Source: UBA11400 sp964473555 (GTDB lineage: Bacteria; Bacteroidota; Rhodothermia; Balneolales; HLUCCA01). From it: DNA of 64,000 nucleotides. The stretch covers positions 434,001 to 498,000 of the forward strand of contig CAYYPL010000001.1 of NCBI GenBank assembly GCA_964473555.1, read 5' to 3'. The notes under the pieces are model-generated. The model was not told the origin of the DNA. It made no database searches and worked only from the letters and a program-made list of their open reading frames with translations. The position numbers were made by a program, and so were the translations under genes. Shown one piece after another: positions 44,401-53,447 of this stretch (the stretch's first letter is position 1; every line of letters begins with the position of its first letter).

Positions 44401-44943
44401 TTAGTATTGAATCAGGCTGTAAGTTGGTGCGTTTGCGTTTAATTTGTCACGACCCCTTAGGAATTTCAGTTCGATTACAAAAGAATAACCAACTACAATT
44501 CCACCCAGGCTCTTAACCAATTCGGTAGCGGCACCTGCCGTTCCACCTGTGGCAATAAGGTCGTCATGAATAACAACTCTGTCCCCTTTTTGAATGGCAT
44601 CTTCATGAATTTCAACTTTGTCGGTTCCGTACTCAAGTTCATACATCGCTGAAATCTTTTTGTAAGGTAATTTATTTGGTTTACGAACAGGAACGAAGCC
44701 TGCATTCAATTCCATCGCCATATTTGTCCCAAATAGGAATCCACGTGATTCCATCCCGATGATGATATCAACATCATCCGTACTAAATGGTTTAGATAGT
44801 AATCTGGCAGTCTGTCTCAACGCCTCAGCATTTGAGAGTAATGGGGTGATATCCTTGAAAAGGATTCCAGGTTTTGGAAAATCAGATACATCTCTAATGT
44901 GTGATTCAAGGAAGGCGAGTATTTCTTTATCGGATTTATACAT
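44401..44943 (-). CDS. apt: Adenine phosphoribosyltransferase
   Basis: 180 residues. The N-terminus ESHIRDVSDFPKPGILFKDI and the PRPP loop RVVIHDDLIATGGTAGAA (about 121-138) are typical, with MESRGFLFG in the adenine side. The enzyme makes AMP from adenine and PRPP. It is convergent with the vWA gene (40 bases apart, no clear terminator) and divergent from tadA. Confidence 0.95.
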   Translation of the reverse strand: MYKSDKEILAFLESHIRDVSDFPKPGILFKDITPLLSNAEALRQTARLLSKPFSTDDVDIIIGMESRGFLFGTNMAMELNAGFVPVRKPNKLPYKKISAMYELEYGTDKVEIHEDAIQKGDRVVIHDDLIATGGTAGAATELVKSLGGIVVGYSFVIELKFLRGRDKLNANAPTYSLIQY

Positions 44944-45035
44944 CGTATTTTGGGTTAAACGTTAGATTTCAAATGCTAATAATACATATTTTGGCGCATA
45001 ATACGTTGGTTTTACTTTAATATAACTCAGGAAAT

Positions 45036-45515
45036 ATGTCAGATAATCCGGCCATGTTAAAGCACTATCAGTTTATGTCACAAGCCTATTACGAAGCTGA
45101 GAAAGCTTTTCAAATTGGTGAGATACCTGTTGGTGCCGTAATTGTTCAAAACGATGTCATCATTGGAAGAGGATATAATATGGTTGAACAATTGAGTAAT
45201 CCCACTGCACATGCCGAAATGATTGCCATCACAGCAGCATGCGAGTCAATAGGAAAAAAATACCTTACAGATTGTACCCTGTATGTAACATTGGAACCTT
45301 GTCCGATGTGTTCCGGGGCTTTGGTATGGTCTAAAATCAAAACTATTGTGTTCGCAGCCTCTGACGAGAAGACTGGCTCAAGTGGAACTGTATTTAATCT
45401 TACTCAAAATAAAAAACTCAATCATTCGATTGAAATAGTACAAGGTGTTATGGAATCGGATTGCTCAAAACTCTTACAACAATTTTTTAAGTCCGTGAGA
45501 AAAAGAACCATATAA
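45036..45515 (+). CDS. tadA: tRNA adenosine(34) deaminase TadA
   Basis: 159 residues. The zinc deaminase motif is HAEMIAI near 58-64 with PCPMCSGALVWSKI near 88-101. The N-terminus GEIPVGAVIVQNDVIIGRGYN fits the family. TadA converts A34 to inosine in tRNA-Arg. Its last 42 bases overlap the end of the convergent nadD gene, an unusually long shared tail; both reading frames appear intact. Confidence 0.94.
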   Translation: MSDNPAMLKHYQFMSQAYYEAEKAFQIGEIPVGAVIVQNDVIIGRGYNMVEQLSNPTAHAEMIAITAACESIGKKYLTDCTLYVTLEPCPMCSGALVWSKIKTIVFAASDEKTGSSGTVFNLTQNKKLNHSIEIVQGVMESDCSKLLQQFFKSVRKRTI

Positions 45516-46088
45516 ATTATTTTCCAGGATGTAGTTCATTACTTCTTTCGGGACCTGCATCGAATAGCCCGTTTCAGAAATTTGACCTCGTATGTCGGAG
45601 GAACTTTCGGGGGTTAAATCGCATCGAATGATTTTGGTTCTGTCGAGAACATCCTGCTCAATAGTATCAACGCTGAATGTGTCCCTTTCAACTACCAGAA
45701 GAGTAACCAATTTGAGCAGTTTTTTGTAATCGTACCAGGTATGGAAATATTTCAGGCTATCTCCACCAATACAAAGGTTAAAGCTATAATCCGCGTACCT
45801 GGATATAAGGTATTCGACCGTAGTTAGTGTATAATTAGGCTTAGGGAGATCCTTTTCGATATCCAATATGACAACTAAATGAGTTTCAGCAAACGCGAGC
45901 CTAACCATTTCCAAGCGATGATAAAATGGCACTAAAACATCAACATCTTTATGAGGTGGCTCGAAAACCGGTAAGATCCATAGTTCATCGATTAAATCGG
46001 AATCAAGGAATGTTTTACAGATATGAATATGGCCATTGTGAACAGGGTTAAATGCCCCTCCAAATATCCCAATCCGTTTACTCTTCAT
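45474..46088 (-). CDS. nadD: Nicotinate-nucleotide adenylyltransferase
   Basis: 204 residues. GIFGGAFNPVHNGHIHI at 7-23 is the HxGH nucleotidyltransferase motif (with A for the more usual T in GGTF). WILPVFEPPHK near 37-47 and a C-terminal SSSDIRGQIS (the SSTxIR motif) follow. NadD forms deamido-NAD from nicotinate mononucleotide. It is the last gene of the long minus-strand suf-isoprenoid-bamD run, overlapping bamD by 4 bases, and its tail overlaps tadA by 42 bases. Confidence 0.93.
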   Translation of the reverse strand: MKSKRIGIFGGAFNPVHNGHIHICKTFLDSDLIDELWILPVFEPPHKDVDVLVPFYHRLEMVRLAFAETHLVVILDIEKDLPKPNYTLTTVEYLISRYADYSFNLCIGGDSLKYFHTWYDYKKLLKLVTLLVVERDTFSVDTIEQDVLDRTKIIRCDLTPESSSDIRGQISETGYSMQVPKEVMNYILENNLYGSFSHGLKKLL

Positions 46089-46909
46089 CCTTCACTAGCT
46101 GACTGTAAAGATCTTATACCATCCATTGCACTGTCATAATAGGTTTCAATTAAGGAGCGATTTGCACCTTGTGGAAACAACTGCAGATACTTTTGATAAC
46201 TTTCAACGGCTTTTTGGTATCGCTCCAGTTGTTTTGAAGGAATACTGGCCTGTGCAAATTGAAGGTAAGCCAAAGCCTGTTTTGCTAATGCTTTTTCCGC
46301 CCACTCTGTTTCCGGAAATTGATCGATTGTAAGTCCATAATATACCGCTGCAGCTTCAAAAGCATTAATTCTCATGTATAATTCGGCGGAGGAAAACTCT
46401 TTTTGAGCCAATTTATTTCTAAGTTCGTCGACAATCGTAGCTGCATCAGTTGCCCTTTGTGTATTGGGGTATCTGCCAATAAACAATTGCATCAATTCAA
46501 GAGCCTTGTAGGTATCGGTTTGGTCCAATTTGTAGCGTGGACTTAGTTCAACATAGCACATAGCCTCTTTGAACTCTGCATCAATTCGTTTCTCTGATCG
46601 TGGATAATTAGTGTAATATCGTCCATATTCGGCCGCAGCTACGAGATAATCACTATTTTTGAAGTAGCTTTCTGCGAGTAAATACTGAGCTTCCTGAGCA
46701 AGTTCTGTACCTCTTCCAATCGACAGTACCGTTTCAAATGCACGGGCAGAATCAGTGTACTTCTCCTTTTCATACATACGCATTGCTTTTTCGTAAGCCA
46801 CTTCGAGTGTGTCACCCGGACGTATTTGATTCTTGGATCCACAGGAAATCACAAAGAGGGCGATGAGTAAAGTAATAATTGAGATTTTAATCGATGACAT
46901 TTCGTTCAT
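46085..46909 (-). CDS. bamD: Outer membrane protein assembly factor BamD
   Basis: 274 residues. The lipoprotein signal ends in FVISC near residue 23. Five TPR-like helical repeats follow (about 35-250), including YEKEKYTDSARAFETVL and EAQYLLAESYFKNSDY. It also has the NYPRSEKRIDAEFKEAMCYV sequence typical of YfiO/BamD. BamD is an outer-membrane lipoprotein of the barrel-assembly machine. It sits 13 bases behind the polyprenyl synthase gene and overlaps nadD by 4 bases. Confidence 0.88.
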   Translation of the reverse strand: MNEMSSIKISIITLLIALFVISCGSKNQIRPGDTLEVAYEKAMRMYEKEKYTDSARAFETVLSIGRGTELAQEAQYLLAESYFKNSDYLVAAAEYGRYYTNYPRSEKRIDAEFKEAMCYVELSPRYKLDQTDTYKALELMQLFIGRYPNTQRATDAATIVDELRNKLAQKEFSSAELYMRINAFEAAAVYYGLTIDQFPETEWAEKALAKQALAYLQFAQASIPSKQLERYQKAVESYQKYLQLFPQGANRSLIETYYDSAMDGIRSLQSASEG

Positions 46910-46922
46910 TATTGATAATATT

Positions 46923-47942
46923 TCAGTTTTCTCTGACTGTTAACTGATTTAGTAGTGAATTTATTTTTAGACGATACTCAGAATCTGGAAATTTATCCAA
47001 TCGTGCTAAAGCCAGGTTGTAAAGCCTGTCTATTTCATTTCTTGCAGCATCGATAACTCCAATTCGTTTCATAATCTGTACAACATGTTGTACCTCGTGA
47101 GAACTGATACCCTTTTTCCCAGGTAGAGTAATCAGCGCGTTAAGGTCTTTATCCGTCGCCCTTTCCAGGGCTGAGATCAACAGATACGTTTTTTTGCCTT
47201 CTATGATATCTCCACCCTGTTTCTTTCCAAATGTTTTTGGGTCAGCCGTTGCATCTAGCAGATCATCCTGTATCTGAAAAGCAATACCTGCTAGTCTGCC
47301 TATTTCTGACACTTCATCTATTGTGTAGTCATCCGCACCTGCAATTACTGCACCCATGGCCATAGACCCACTCAAAAGAGCCGCTGTTTTCCAGGAAATC
47401 ATGGAAGTATATTCTTCAAGTGTGACCGTTGCACGGGATGCAAACTCCATGTCCAGTGCCTGTCCATCACATACAACAATTGTAGATTTTACAAAGATAT
47501 CGATCAGATCCGTTAATTGCTTTTTAGTATACACTTCATTCTGTGCGTAATAGCGTAGTGCACCGAAAGCATATGCGAAGAGTACATCACCGGAGAGAAT
47601 GGCCACACTTTCAGACCACTTTTTATGAACAGTTTGGTATCCACGCCTTGTTTCAGCCTGGTCCATGATATCATCGTGTATGAGGGTGAAATTATGCAGT
47701 GATTCTACCGCAGCAGCAGCATACATGGCCTCAGATGGATTACCGCCACATAGTCCACATGAAGTGGTTACTAACATAGGTCGGATACGTTTACCTCCAA
47801 TACCCAAAACATAGTGGAGCGGTTCGTAAAGAGATACTGGCTGATTCGGAAGTCCTATCAATTCAGCTATATTCAGACCTGTGATATTGAATTGTGACAA
47901 AATACTACTGGATAATCCTGGTTGGTAGCGAAAGATACGCAA
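46923..47942 (-). CDS. Trans polyprenyl diphosphate synthase
   Basis: 339 residues. The first aspartate-rich motif is LIHDDIMDQAETRRG near 90-104, and the second QIQDDLLDATADP near 222-234, followed by KTYLL. The GKRIRPMLV element near 50-58 binds diphosphate. The product chain length (C15 to C40) cannot be read from sequence with confidence. It follows the type 2 isopentenyl-diphosphate isomerase gene by 22 bases, so substrate supply and chain elongation are coupled. Confidence 0.9.
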   Translation of the reverse strand: MRIFRYQPGLSSSILSQFNITGLNIAELIGLPNQPVSLYEPLHYVLGIGGKRIRPMLVTTSCGLCGGNPSEAMYAAAAVESLHNFTLIHDDIMDQAETRRGYQTVHKKWSESVAILSGDVLFAYAFGALRYYAQNEVYTKKQLTDLIDIFVKSTIVVCDGQALDMEFASRATVTLEEYTSMISWKTAALLSGSMAMGAVIAGADDYTIDEVSEIGRLAGIAFQIQDDLLDATADPKTFGKKQGGDIIEGKKTYLLISALERATDKDLNALITLPGKKGISSHEVQHVVQIMKRIGVIDAARNEIDRLYNLALARLDKFPDSEYRLKINSLLNQLTVREN

Positions 47943-47964
47943 ATGACATTGATTAAATGTACAT

Positions 47965-48981
47965 TTATTGGATGTAAATATGTTCTTTATTTATCTGAGT
48001 TGTTTTATATACCCCAAGTAGAAGCATTCCGATTCGTATTTCGTTTTTAAGTACTTTCAGATATCTGGTTAAACCTGCCTGACCATGATTATGTAACTCC
48101 TGAATGATTGGTTGCGCCATAGCAGCGATACTAGCACCAAGTGCAAGCGATTTAAGTACATCAAGAGATGATCGGATACCTCCGGAACTAACTATAGTTA
48201 TATCCCTATAACCCAGATCGGTAATTTCAAGTAAACATTGTGTTGTTGGAATTCCCCAATTATTAAATATCGTTTTAGGGTTATGATTAGCTGTTCGCAG
48301 GTTTTCTACTTTTGCCCAGCTTGTACCCCCTGAGCCTGCTACGTCAATAACTCTGACACCCAGATCGTATAATCTTCTGGCAACTACTCCAGAAATTCCA
48401 GCCCCTGTTTCTTTTACAATGACCGGAATATCCAAATCCGTCACTAACCGACCAATTGAATCAGCAATACCTTTAAATTGAACATCCCCTTCGGGTTGCA
48501 TCAATTCTTGAAGTACATTGAGGTGAATAATAATAGCATCGGCTCTGACCGGTTCGATGATTTTTTTATTAATCAGTGAAGTACTTGTTCCCGGAAGCTG
48601 TTGACCACCGATGTTCGCGCAAATAAAAGCATTTGGTGCTACATCACGCGCAATTTTAAATGAATCTGTAGTGGTTTCATCATCTAAGAGAACACGTTGA
48701 CTTCCCAGACCAATTGGTAAATTAAATTCAGATGCTATCTCAGCTAGTTGCGCGTTAATTTGGCCTAGTTTATTTGAACCTCCGGTCATAGAAGATATAA
48801 ATACCGGAAAATCAAATTCTCTACCACAGAAACAGGATTTGGTACAAATATCCTGAATATTCATTTCGGGTAATGCATGATGTTTTAATCGAATTTGATC
48901 AAATCCTGATGAGTGATCATAAGCGGCTAGACCTTTTATGGTTAAGTCAAGGTGATCTACCTTTCGCTCTTGGATGCCCAT
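47965..48981 (-). CDS. fni: Isopentenyl-diphosphate delta-isomerase, type 2 (FMN-dependent)
   Basis: 338 residues from the ATG at 48981 (MGIQERKVDHLD). A frame from 49017 would add 12 residues and overlap the upstream gene, so it is not preferred. Features: ERKVDHLDL, FISSMTGGS, IGLGSQR, VIVKETGAGISG, GSGGTSWAKVE and SSGGIRSSLDVLKSL, the last being the FMN phosphate site. The enzyme interconverts IPP and DMAPP in the cytosol and needs reduced FMN and magnesium. It precedes the polyprenyl synthase gene. Confidence 0.93.
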   Translation of the reverse strand: MGIQERKVDHLDLTIKGLAAYDHSSGFDQIRLKHHALPEMNIQDICTKSCFCGREFDFPVFISSMTGGSNKLGQINAQLAEIASEFNLPIGLGSQRVLLDDETTTDSFKIARDVAPNAFICANIGGQQLPGTSTSLINKKIIEPVRADAIIIHLNVLQELMQPEGDVQFKGIADSIGRLVTDLDIPVIVKETGAGISGVVARRLYDLGVRVIDVAGSGGTSWAKVENLRTANHNPKTIFNNWGIPTTQCLLEITDLGYRDITIVSSGGIRSSLDVLKSLALGASIAAMAQPIIQELHNHGQAGLTRYLKVLKNEIRIGMLLLGVYKTTQINKEHIYIQ

Positions 48982-48986
48982 AAAAG

Positions 48987-49499
48987 CTACTTTCTCCAAA
49001 TTGGGACAAACGAACATGCTTCGCCATACATGAGTCGATCAACGATACCGACTAACTTGGTAGAAGCTTCTGCATATACACTTGCGGGAATTGACCGATC
49101 GTTGCAACCTTTAAGAATAACACGTTGTCCCTCATATTGCAACCAATTGTGAGCATCAAGCAGACGTTGTATATGAAGGATTTTGGCCAGCTCTGGAGTT
49201 CCCTGGTAAATATCCTCTGCAATGCCATTTAGTTTGGCAACTACAAGAGCAAATGCCCAGGGAGCAAGAATGGCGTCGGATGAACAATAAACAGCTACGA
49301 CCTTCTTTGAATAAACTGACCAGTCATGATTATCCAGGTGGGCACGAAACTCCTTCTCTTTGAGCATAAGCTCCATGAAAAGAAAATTCTTAATGTCGAT
49401 AGGCATGATTTCAATCAGTCCTAAAATTTTGTCCAAATCAATAGTAACCAAGTTTGAGTTGGATACCTTATTTAGGATTTCGCCAGGTACTGCTTTCAT
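48987..49499 (-). CDS. DUF2480 family protein
   Basis: 170 residues. The C-terminal stretch RVILKGCNDRSIPASVYAEA and the terminal MYGEACSFVPIWRK match the DUF2480 family, which is essentially confined to Bacteroidota-group bacteria and usually lies next to suf genes. Two cysteines fall in the conserved KGC and ACS positions. No signal or membrane segment. The start overlaps sufA by 4 bases. Function is unknown; its constant place behind Fe-S assembly genes suggests a part in cluster delivery. Confidence 0.8.
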   Translation of the reverse strand: MKAVPGEILNKVSNSNLVTIDLDKILGLIEIMPIDIKNFLFMELMLKEKEFRAHLDNHDWSVYSKKVVAVYCSSDAILAPWAFALVVAKLNGIAEDIYQGTPELAKILHIQRLLDAHNWLQYEGQRVILKGCNDRSIPASVYAEASTKLVGIVDRLMYGEACSFVPIWRK

Positions 49500-49834
49500 A
49501 CCGAGAAGGATTCACCGCAAGAACACGTTCTGGAAGCATTCGGATTTCTAAAATGAAACCCTTTACCTTGAAGACCGTCTGTATAATCAAGCTCGGTTCC
49601 GGCCAGATACAAAAAACTCCTCATATCAACTACCAATTTGACTCCATCTATCTCAAACACTTTATCATTAGGTTGAACGCTGGGATCATAGTTTCCATCG
49701 AAGTCTAGCTGGTAGGTTAGACCTGAACATCCCCCGCTTACTACTCCGACTCGTAATGGGGTACCGGTATTAATATCCGAATCTGATTGAATCAGATGGA
49801 TACGTTTAAGCGCTGAAGGACTTATAGTTATCAT
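49496..49834 (-). CDS. A-type Fe-S carrier protein (SufA/ErpA family)
   Basis: 112 residues from the ATG at 49834 (MITISPSALKRI), placed directly after the nfu stop; a start 15 bases earlier would overlap nfu. The three conserved cysteines are present: SGGCSGLTY and the C-terminal CSCGESF. The family carries 2Fe-2S or 4Fe-4S clusters from the SUF scaffold to apoproteins. It cannot be fixed as SufA, IscA or ErpA from sequence alone. Overlaps DUF2480 by 4 bases. Confidence 0.9.
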   Translation of the reverse strand: MITISPSALKRIHLIQSDSDINTGTPLRVGVVSGGCSGLTYQLDFDGNYDPSVQPNDKVFEIDGVKLVVDMRSFLYLAGTELDYTDGLQGKGFHFRNPNASRTCSCGESFSV

Positions 49835-49835
49835 T

Positions 49836-50390
49836 TTAAACAGATTCAACTACTATTTCTGGATCGATTCGGCGAACCATACTTTCTATAGCATATAACG
49901 TACCCGTTGTTGCCGTTGGACAAGTACCGCATGCTCCCTGATAGTGCACTTTAAGGACATTATTATCCAAACCGAGAACCTTTAATCCACCACCATCAGC
50001 AAGTAAATAAGGACGTACCTGTTCATCTAACATCGTATTGATTTGCTGAAGACGGGGATCATCGCTGTTTTGAACATCTATGGTTGCATGTACTTCGTTC
50101 GAATCTGATTCTAGCAAGCCAATGGGTTCAGCTTCTCTGATTGGTGGTGCCAGTTTGCGCAATAAATCATTCCAGTCTGTCTGACCGTCCTGAGTTACTG
50201 TCACATATTTGTCCACATAGTAGACAGATATCACGTGTGGAATTTCAAATAGCTGCTTTGCTAGTGGATCTTTTTCAGCCATTTCCGCATTCTCATATGA
50301 ACGAGTGATACCCTGAGAAATAGGATCTTTGAGTACGAAACGCATTGCATGTGGATTAGGTGTTCTTTCGATTTCAGCGATCTTTGGCAT
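49836..50390 (-). CDS. NifU-like (Nfu) Fe-S carrier
   Basis: 184 residues from the ATG at 50390 (MPKIAEIERTPNP); an upstream ATG at 50435 would overlap sufU by 29 bases and has no conserved sequence. The Nfu N-terminal domain (about 5-90) begins with ERTPNPHAMRFVLKD. The C-terminal NifU domain (about 105-182) has GACGTCPTATTG, with the CxxC that binds a bridging 4Fe-4S cluster. It transfers clusters to client proteins. It lies between sufU and sufA. Confidence 0.88.
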   Translation of the reverse strand: MPKIAEIERTPNPHAMRFVLKDPISQGITRSYENAEMAEKDPLAKQLFEIPHVISVYYVDKYVTVTQDGQTDWNDLLRKLAPPIREAEPIGLLESDSNEVHATIDVQNSDDPRLQQINTMLDEQVRPYLLADGGGLKVLGLDNNVLKVHYQGACGTCPTATTGTLYAIESMVRRIDPEIVVESV

Positions 50391-50406
50391 AGTCAACTCC
50401 GGTTGT

Positions 50407-50862
50407 TTATTCTGTAGTAACTTCTTTTTTGTCATTTAATGCCGTATGCAATGTATGCCATGAAAGAGTTGCGCATTTAACACGCGACGGCAGGTCTTTT
50501 ACTCCGGCGAAAATTGCGAGTTTACCTAAGTTGTGTGCATCCTTTTCAGTATCCAATTTGCCTGTACTCATATCATGGAATTGATGGAACAACGCTTCAG
50601 CTTCATCAATCGTTTTCCCTTTGACCATGGTGGTCATCATGGATGCAGAGGCTTTGGAAATCGCACAACCATCTCCTATAAAACTGATATCCGTAATGAT
50701 GTTATTCTGATCAATGTTAACAAATAATTTAAGTTTATCACCGCACAAGGGATTATGGCCAAGCGCTTCCCTGTCGGCGGGATGAATCGTTCTGAAATTC
50801 CTTGGATTCTTGTTATGGTCCAGAATCAGCTCCTGATACAATTGCTTCATTCGATCATTCAT
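50407..50862 (-). CDS. sufU: Sulfur transfer/scaffold protein SufU
   Basis: 151 residues. The ligands are Cys in NPLCGDKLKL (near 40), Cys in GDGCAISKASASMM (near 66) and Cys in SRVKCATLSWHTL (near 128), with the aspartate after the first. SufU in Gram-positives and this group is a zinc-dependent sulfur acceptor from SufS. The start overlaps sufS by 4 bases (ATGA), indicating coupled translation. Confidence 0.92.
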   Translation of the reverse strand: MNDRMKQLYQELILDHNKNPRNFRTIHPADREALGHNPLCGDKLKLFVNIDQNNIITDISFIGDGCAISKASASMMTTMVKGKTIDEAEALFHQFHDMSTGKLDTEKDAHNLGKLAIFAGVKDLPSRVKCATLSWHTLHTALNDKKEVTTE

Positions 50863-52112
50863 CCGAATACCTCACGAACTTTGATTAGAGCATCCATAAG
50901 TACATCTACTTCCTCACACGTATTATAAAAAGAAAAAGATGCACGGGTGGTAGCAGGAATGCCGTATCGCTCCATTACAGGCTGAGCACAGTGATGCCCA
51001 GTTCTAACGGCAACACCCTGATTATCCAAAATAGTGCCAATATCGTGAGGATGTACACCATCCATAACAAAACTCAACACACTGGCTTTGTTTAGAGCGG
51101 TCCCAATAATTCGGATTCCATTTAAATTACTAATGCGTTTCGTTGCGTAGTTCAACAAGGCATCTTCGTGAAGACGAATCGCTTCCATCCCAATATCTTG
51201 TAGATATTCAATAGCCCCACCCATCATGATAACCTGACTAATAGGCGGGGTTCCTGCTTCAAATCTAAATGGTACGTCGTTGTATGTTACCTCATCGAAC
51301 GATACGGTTCTGATCATATCTCCACCACCGCGATAAGGAGGCATTGAATCGAGCAGGTCATATTTGCCAAATAATACACCGACACCGGTTGGACCACAAA
51401 TTTTGTGACCTGAGAATACATAAAAGTCACAGTCCAACTCCTGCACATTCACAGCCATGTGAGGAACCGCTTGAGCACCATCAACAACAACAATCGCACC
51501 TTTTGCGTGTGCAAGTTCAGACATTTCACGAATTGGGTTCACTGTACCCAATGCATTCGAAACATGTGTGATTGCGACAACTTTCGGATTTTTCTGTAGC
51601 AGTTCATTGTAAACCTCCATATCTATCTCTCCGGAGTCCGTGATAGGAATTTTACGCAAAATAGCTTCTTTTTCCCTAGCCAACATGTACCATGGAACAA
51701 AGTTAGCATGATGCTCCATCTCTGATACTAGTATGATATCCCCTTTTTGAATGTTCATCTTGCCATAGGTGGATGCAATTAAATTAATCGCGTCTGTAGT
51801 TCCGTAGGTGAATACAATTTCATCAATCGAATGAGCGCCAATAAATGCTCTGATTGTTTCTCTGACCCGTTCATACTGATCAGTAGCTCTTTGGCTCAGC
51901 GTATGTACCCCCCTGTGCACATTTGCATGTATGGTTGAATGATACTTGACAAATATTTCGATTACCTGCTTTGGCATCTGCATAGATGCAGCATTATCCA
52001 GATAAACCAATGGATGCCCATTGACTTGTTGTTCAAGTATAGGAAAATCGGATCGATAACTGGATAGCTTTAACTCAGGTTTTGTCATTGTATGCAAATC
52101 GGTTTCTAACAT
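50859..52112 (-). CDS. sufS: Cysteine desulfurase SufS
   Basis: 417 residues. The PLP lysine is in YVFSGHKICGPTGVGVLFG near 230-248. RTGHHCAQPVM near 374-384 holds the conserved catalytic cysteine, and RASFSFYNTCEEVD the C-terminal motif. The N-terminal element VYLDNAASMQMP is typical of group II desulfurases. It removes sulfur from cysteine and passes persulfide to SufU, the next gene. It starts 6 bases after sufD. Confidence 0.95.
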   Translation of the reverse strand: MLETDLHTMTKPELKLSSYRSDFPILEQQVNGHPLVYLDNAASMQMPKQVIEIFVKYHSTIHANVHRGVHTLSQRATDQYERVRETIRAFIGAHSIDEIVFTYGTTDAINLIASTYGKMNIQKGDIILVSEMEHHANFVPWYMLAREKEAILRKIPITDSGEIDMEVYNELLQKNPKVVAITHVSNALGTVNPIREMSELAHAKGAIVVVDGAQAVPHMAVNVQELDCDFYVFSGHKICGPTGVGVLFGKYDLLDSMPPYRGGGDMIRTVSFDEVTYNDVPFRFEAGTPPISQVIMMGGAIEYLQDIGMEAIRLHEDALLNYATKRISNLNGIRIIGTALNKASVLSFVMDGVHPHDIGTILDNQGVAVRTGHHCAQPVMERYGIPATTRASFSFYNTCEEVDVLMDALIKVREVFG

Positions 52113-52118
52113 TGATAA

Positions 52119-53447
52119 TTACACTTCGGCAGATAAAACTCCACGCTTGGTAAAATCTTCAACGGCTTTTTTCAAATCTTCTTTGATCGAATCTACGGGT
52201 AAAGATTCAATGACTTCAGTAGCGAATCCGAAAGTGAGTACTTCGCGACACTCTAGATCGCCCAGGCCGCGGCTTTTCAGATAAAATTCTTGTTCTTCAT
52301 TGATTTGTCCTACGGTTGCTCCATGACTACATTTCACGTCATCAGCAAAGATTTCGAGCTGTGGTTTGGTATATACTTGTCCATCAACTGAAAGTTGTAG
52401 ATTATGGTTTTCCTGAAACGCATCGGTTTTTTGGGCGTCTTTTCGAACAAAGATCTTTCCATTAAAAACGCTGGTTGATGCACCGTCCACAATTGTTTTG
52501 TGCAATTGATGACTGGTACAATGTGGGGTTTTATGGTCCATTATAGAATGAGTATCGGATAGTTGGGTACCAGAGACCAAAACCAATCCATCCAAGGTTG
52601 CATGTGAGCCTTCACCATTCATAATTGCACGCACATCATTTCTGAACAAGGAGGATCCAAGAGAAATGGTGTAAGACTGCAGATCAGCACCTCTGTCGAG
52701 TTTACTTACAATACGATTGATGTGAAATGCATCTAATCCATCTTTTTGTAATCTAATATGAGCCATTTTCGATTCAGCACCCAGGAATACTTCAGACATA
52801 GAGGTTGTTAGATATACATGGTCATCATTACCGATATACTCCTCAACAACTGTAAACTCGCTGTGATTCTCAGCTATGATCAGATTACGTGGAAAGGTGG
52901 TGAATTCGTCTGTCCCCTCGCTTAAATAGACCAGATGCAAGGTGGCAATAAGTTTGGTATTCGCTGGAACGTAAACAAATAGTCCATCCTCAAAAAAAGC
53001 GGTATTTAAACGCTCAAAATAATCACCTTGAAAATTATTGGCAGTATTAAAATACTTTTCAACAAGTTTGGGATGACTTTTAATCGCCGTTTTTAAATCT
53101 GTTAGTAGTACACCTGCTGGTAAATGAGATACTTTGGATGATGATTCATTGAATACACCGTTAACGAAAACAATCGTAGAATTTTGAGCCTCCGGAACCG
53201 TAGCTGTATCGTATATTTCAAGTGTATTTTTTAGCTTCGGTGCACTGACAAATGACTTTCTCCCGATTCGTTTGATATCGGTGAAACGCCACTCTTCATC
53301 TCTGTTGGACGGAAATTCGAGAGATTTAAGTTCCTGATAGGCCACCTTTTTAATTGAATCAACGGCATCGAGCCCTAGTGAGACGAAGCTCCCTCCGTTC
53401 AGATTGTCGTAGCTGAACTGATTTGTAGCTTTGTTTCCTGAACTCAT
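52119..53447 (-). CDS. sufD: Fe-S assembly protein SufD
   Basis: 442 residues. The C-terminal beta-helix region has FADDVKCSHGATVGQINEEQ, then FYLKSRGL, the SufB/SufD family signature with the conserved CSHG. The N-terminal part is diverged, as usual for SufD. It forms the SufBC2D scaffold with the two upstream genes. Its start codon shares one base with the sufC stop, and sufS follows after 6 bases. Confidence 0.93.
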   Translation of the reverse strand: MSSGNKATNQFSYDNLNGGSFVSLGLDAVDSIKKVAYQELKSLEFPSNRDEEWRFTDIKRIGRKSFVSAPKLKNTLEIYDTATVPEAQNSTIVFVNGVFNESSSKVSHLPAGVLLTDLKTAIKSHPKLVEKYFNTANNFQGDYFERLNTAFFEDGLFVYVPANTKLIATLHLVYLSEGTDEFTTFPRNLIIAENHSEFTVVEEYIGNDDHVYLTTSMSEVFLGAESKMAHIRLQKDGLDAFHINRIVSKLDRGADLQSYTISLGSSLFRNDVRAIMNGEGSHATLDGLVLVSGTQLSDTHSIMDHKTPHCTSHQLHKTIVDGASTSVFNGKIFVRKDAQKTDAFQENHNLQLSVDGQVYTKPQLEIFADDVKCSHGATVGQINEEQEFYLKSRGLGDLECREVLTFGFATEVIESLPVDSIKEDLKKAVEDFTKRGVLSAEV

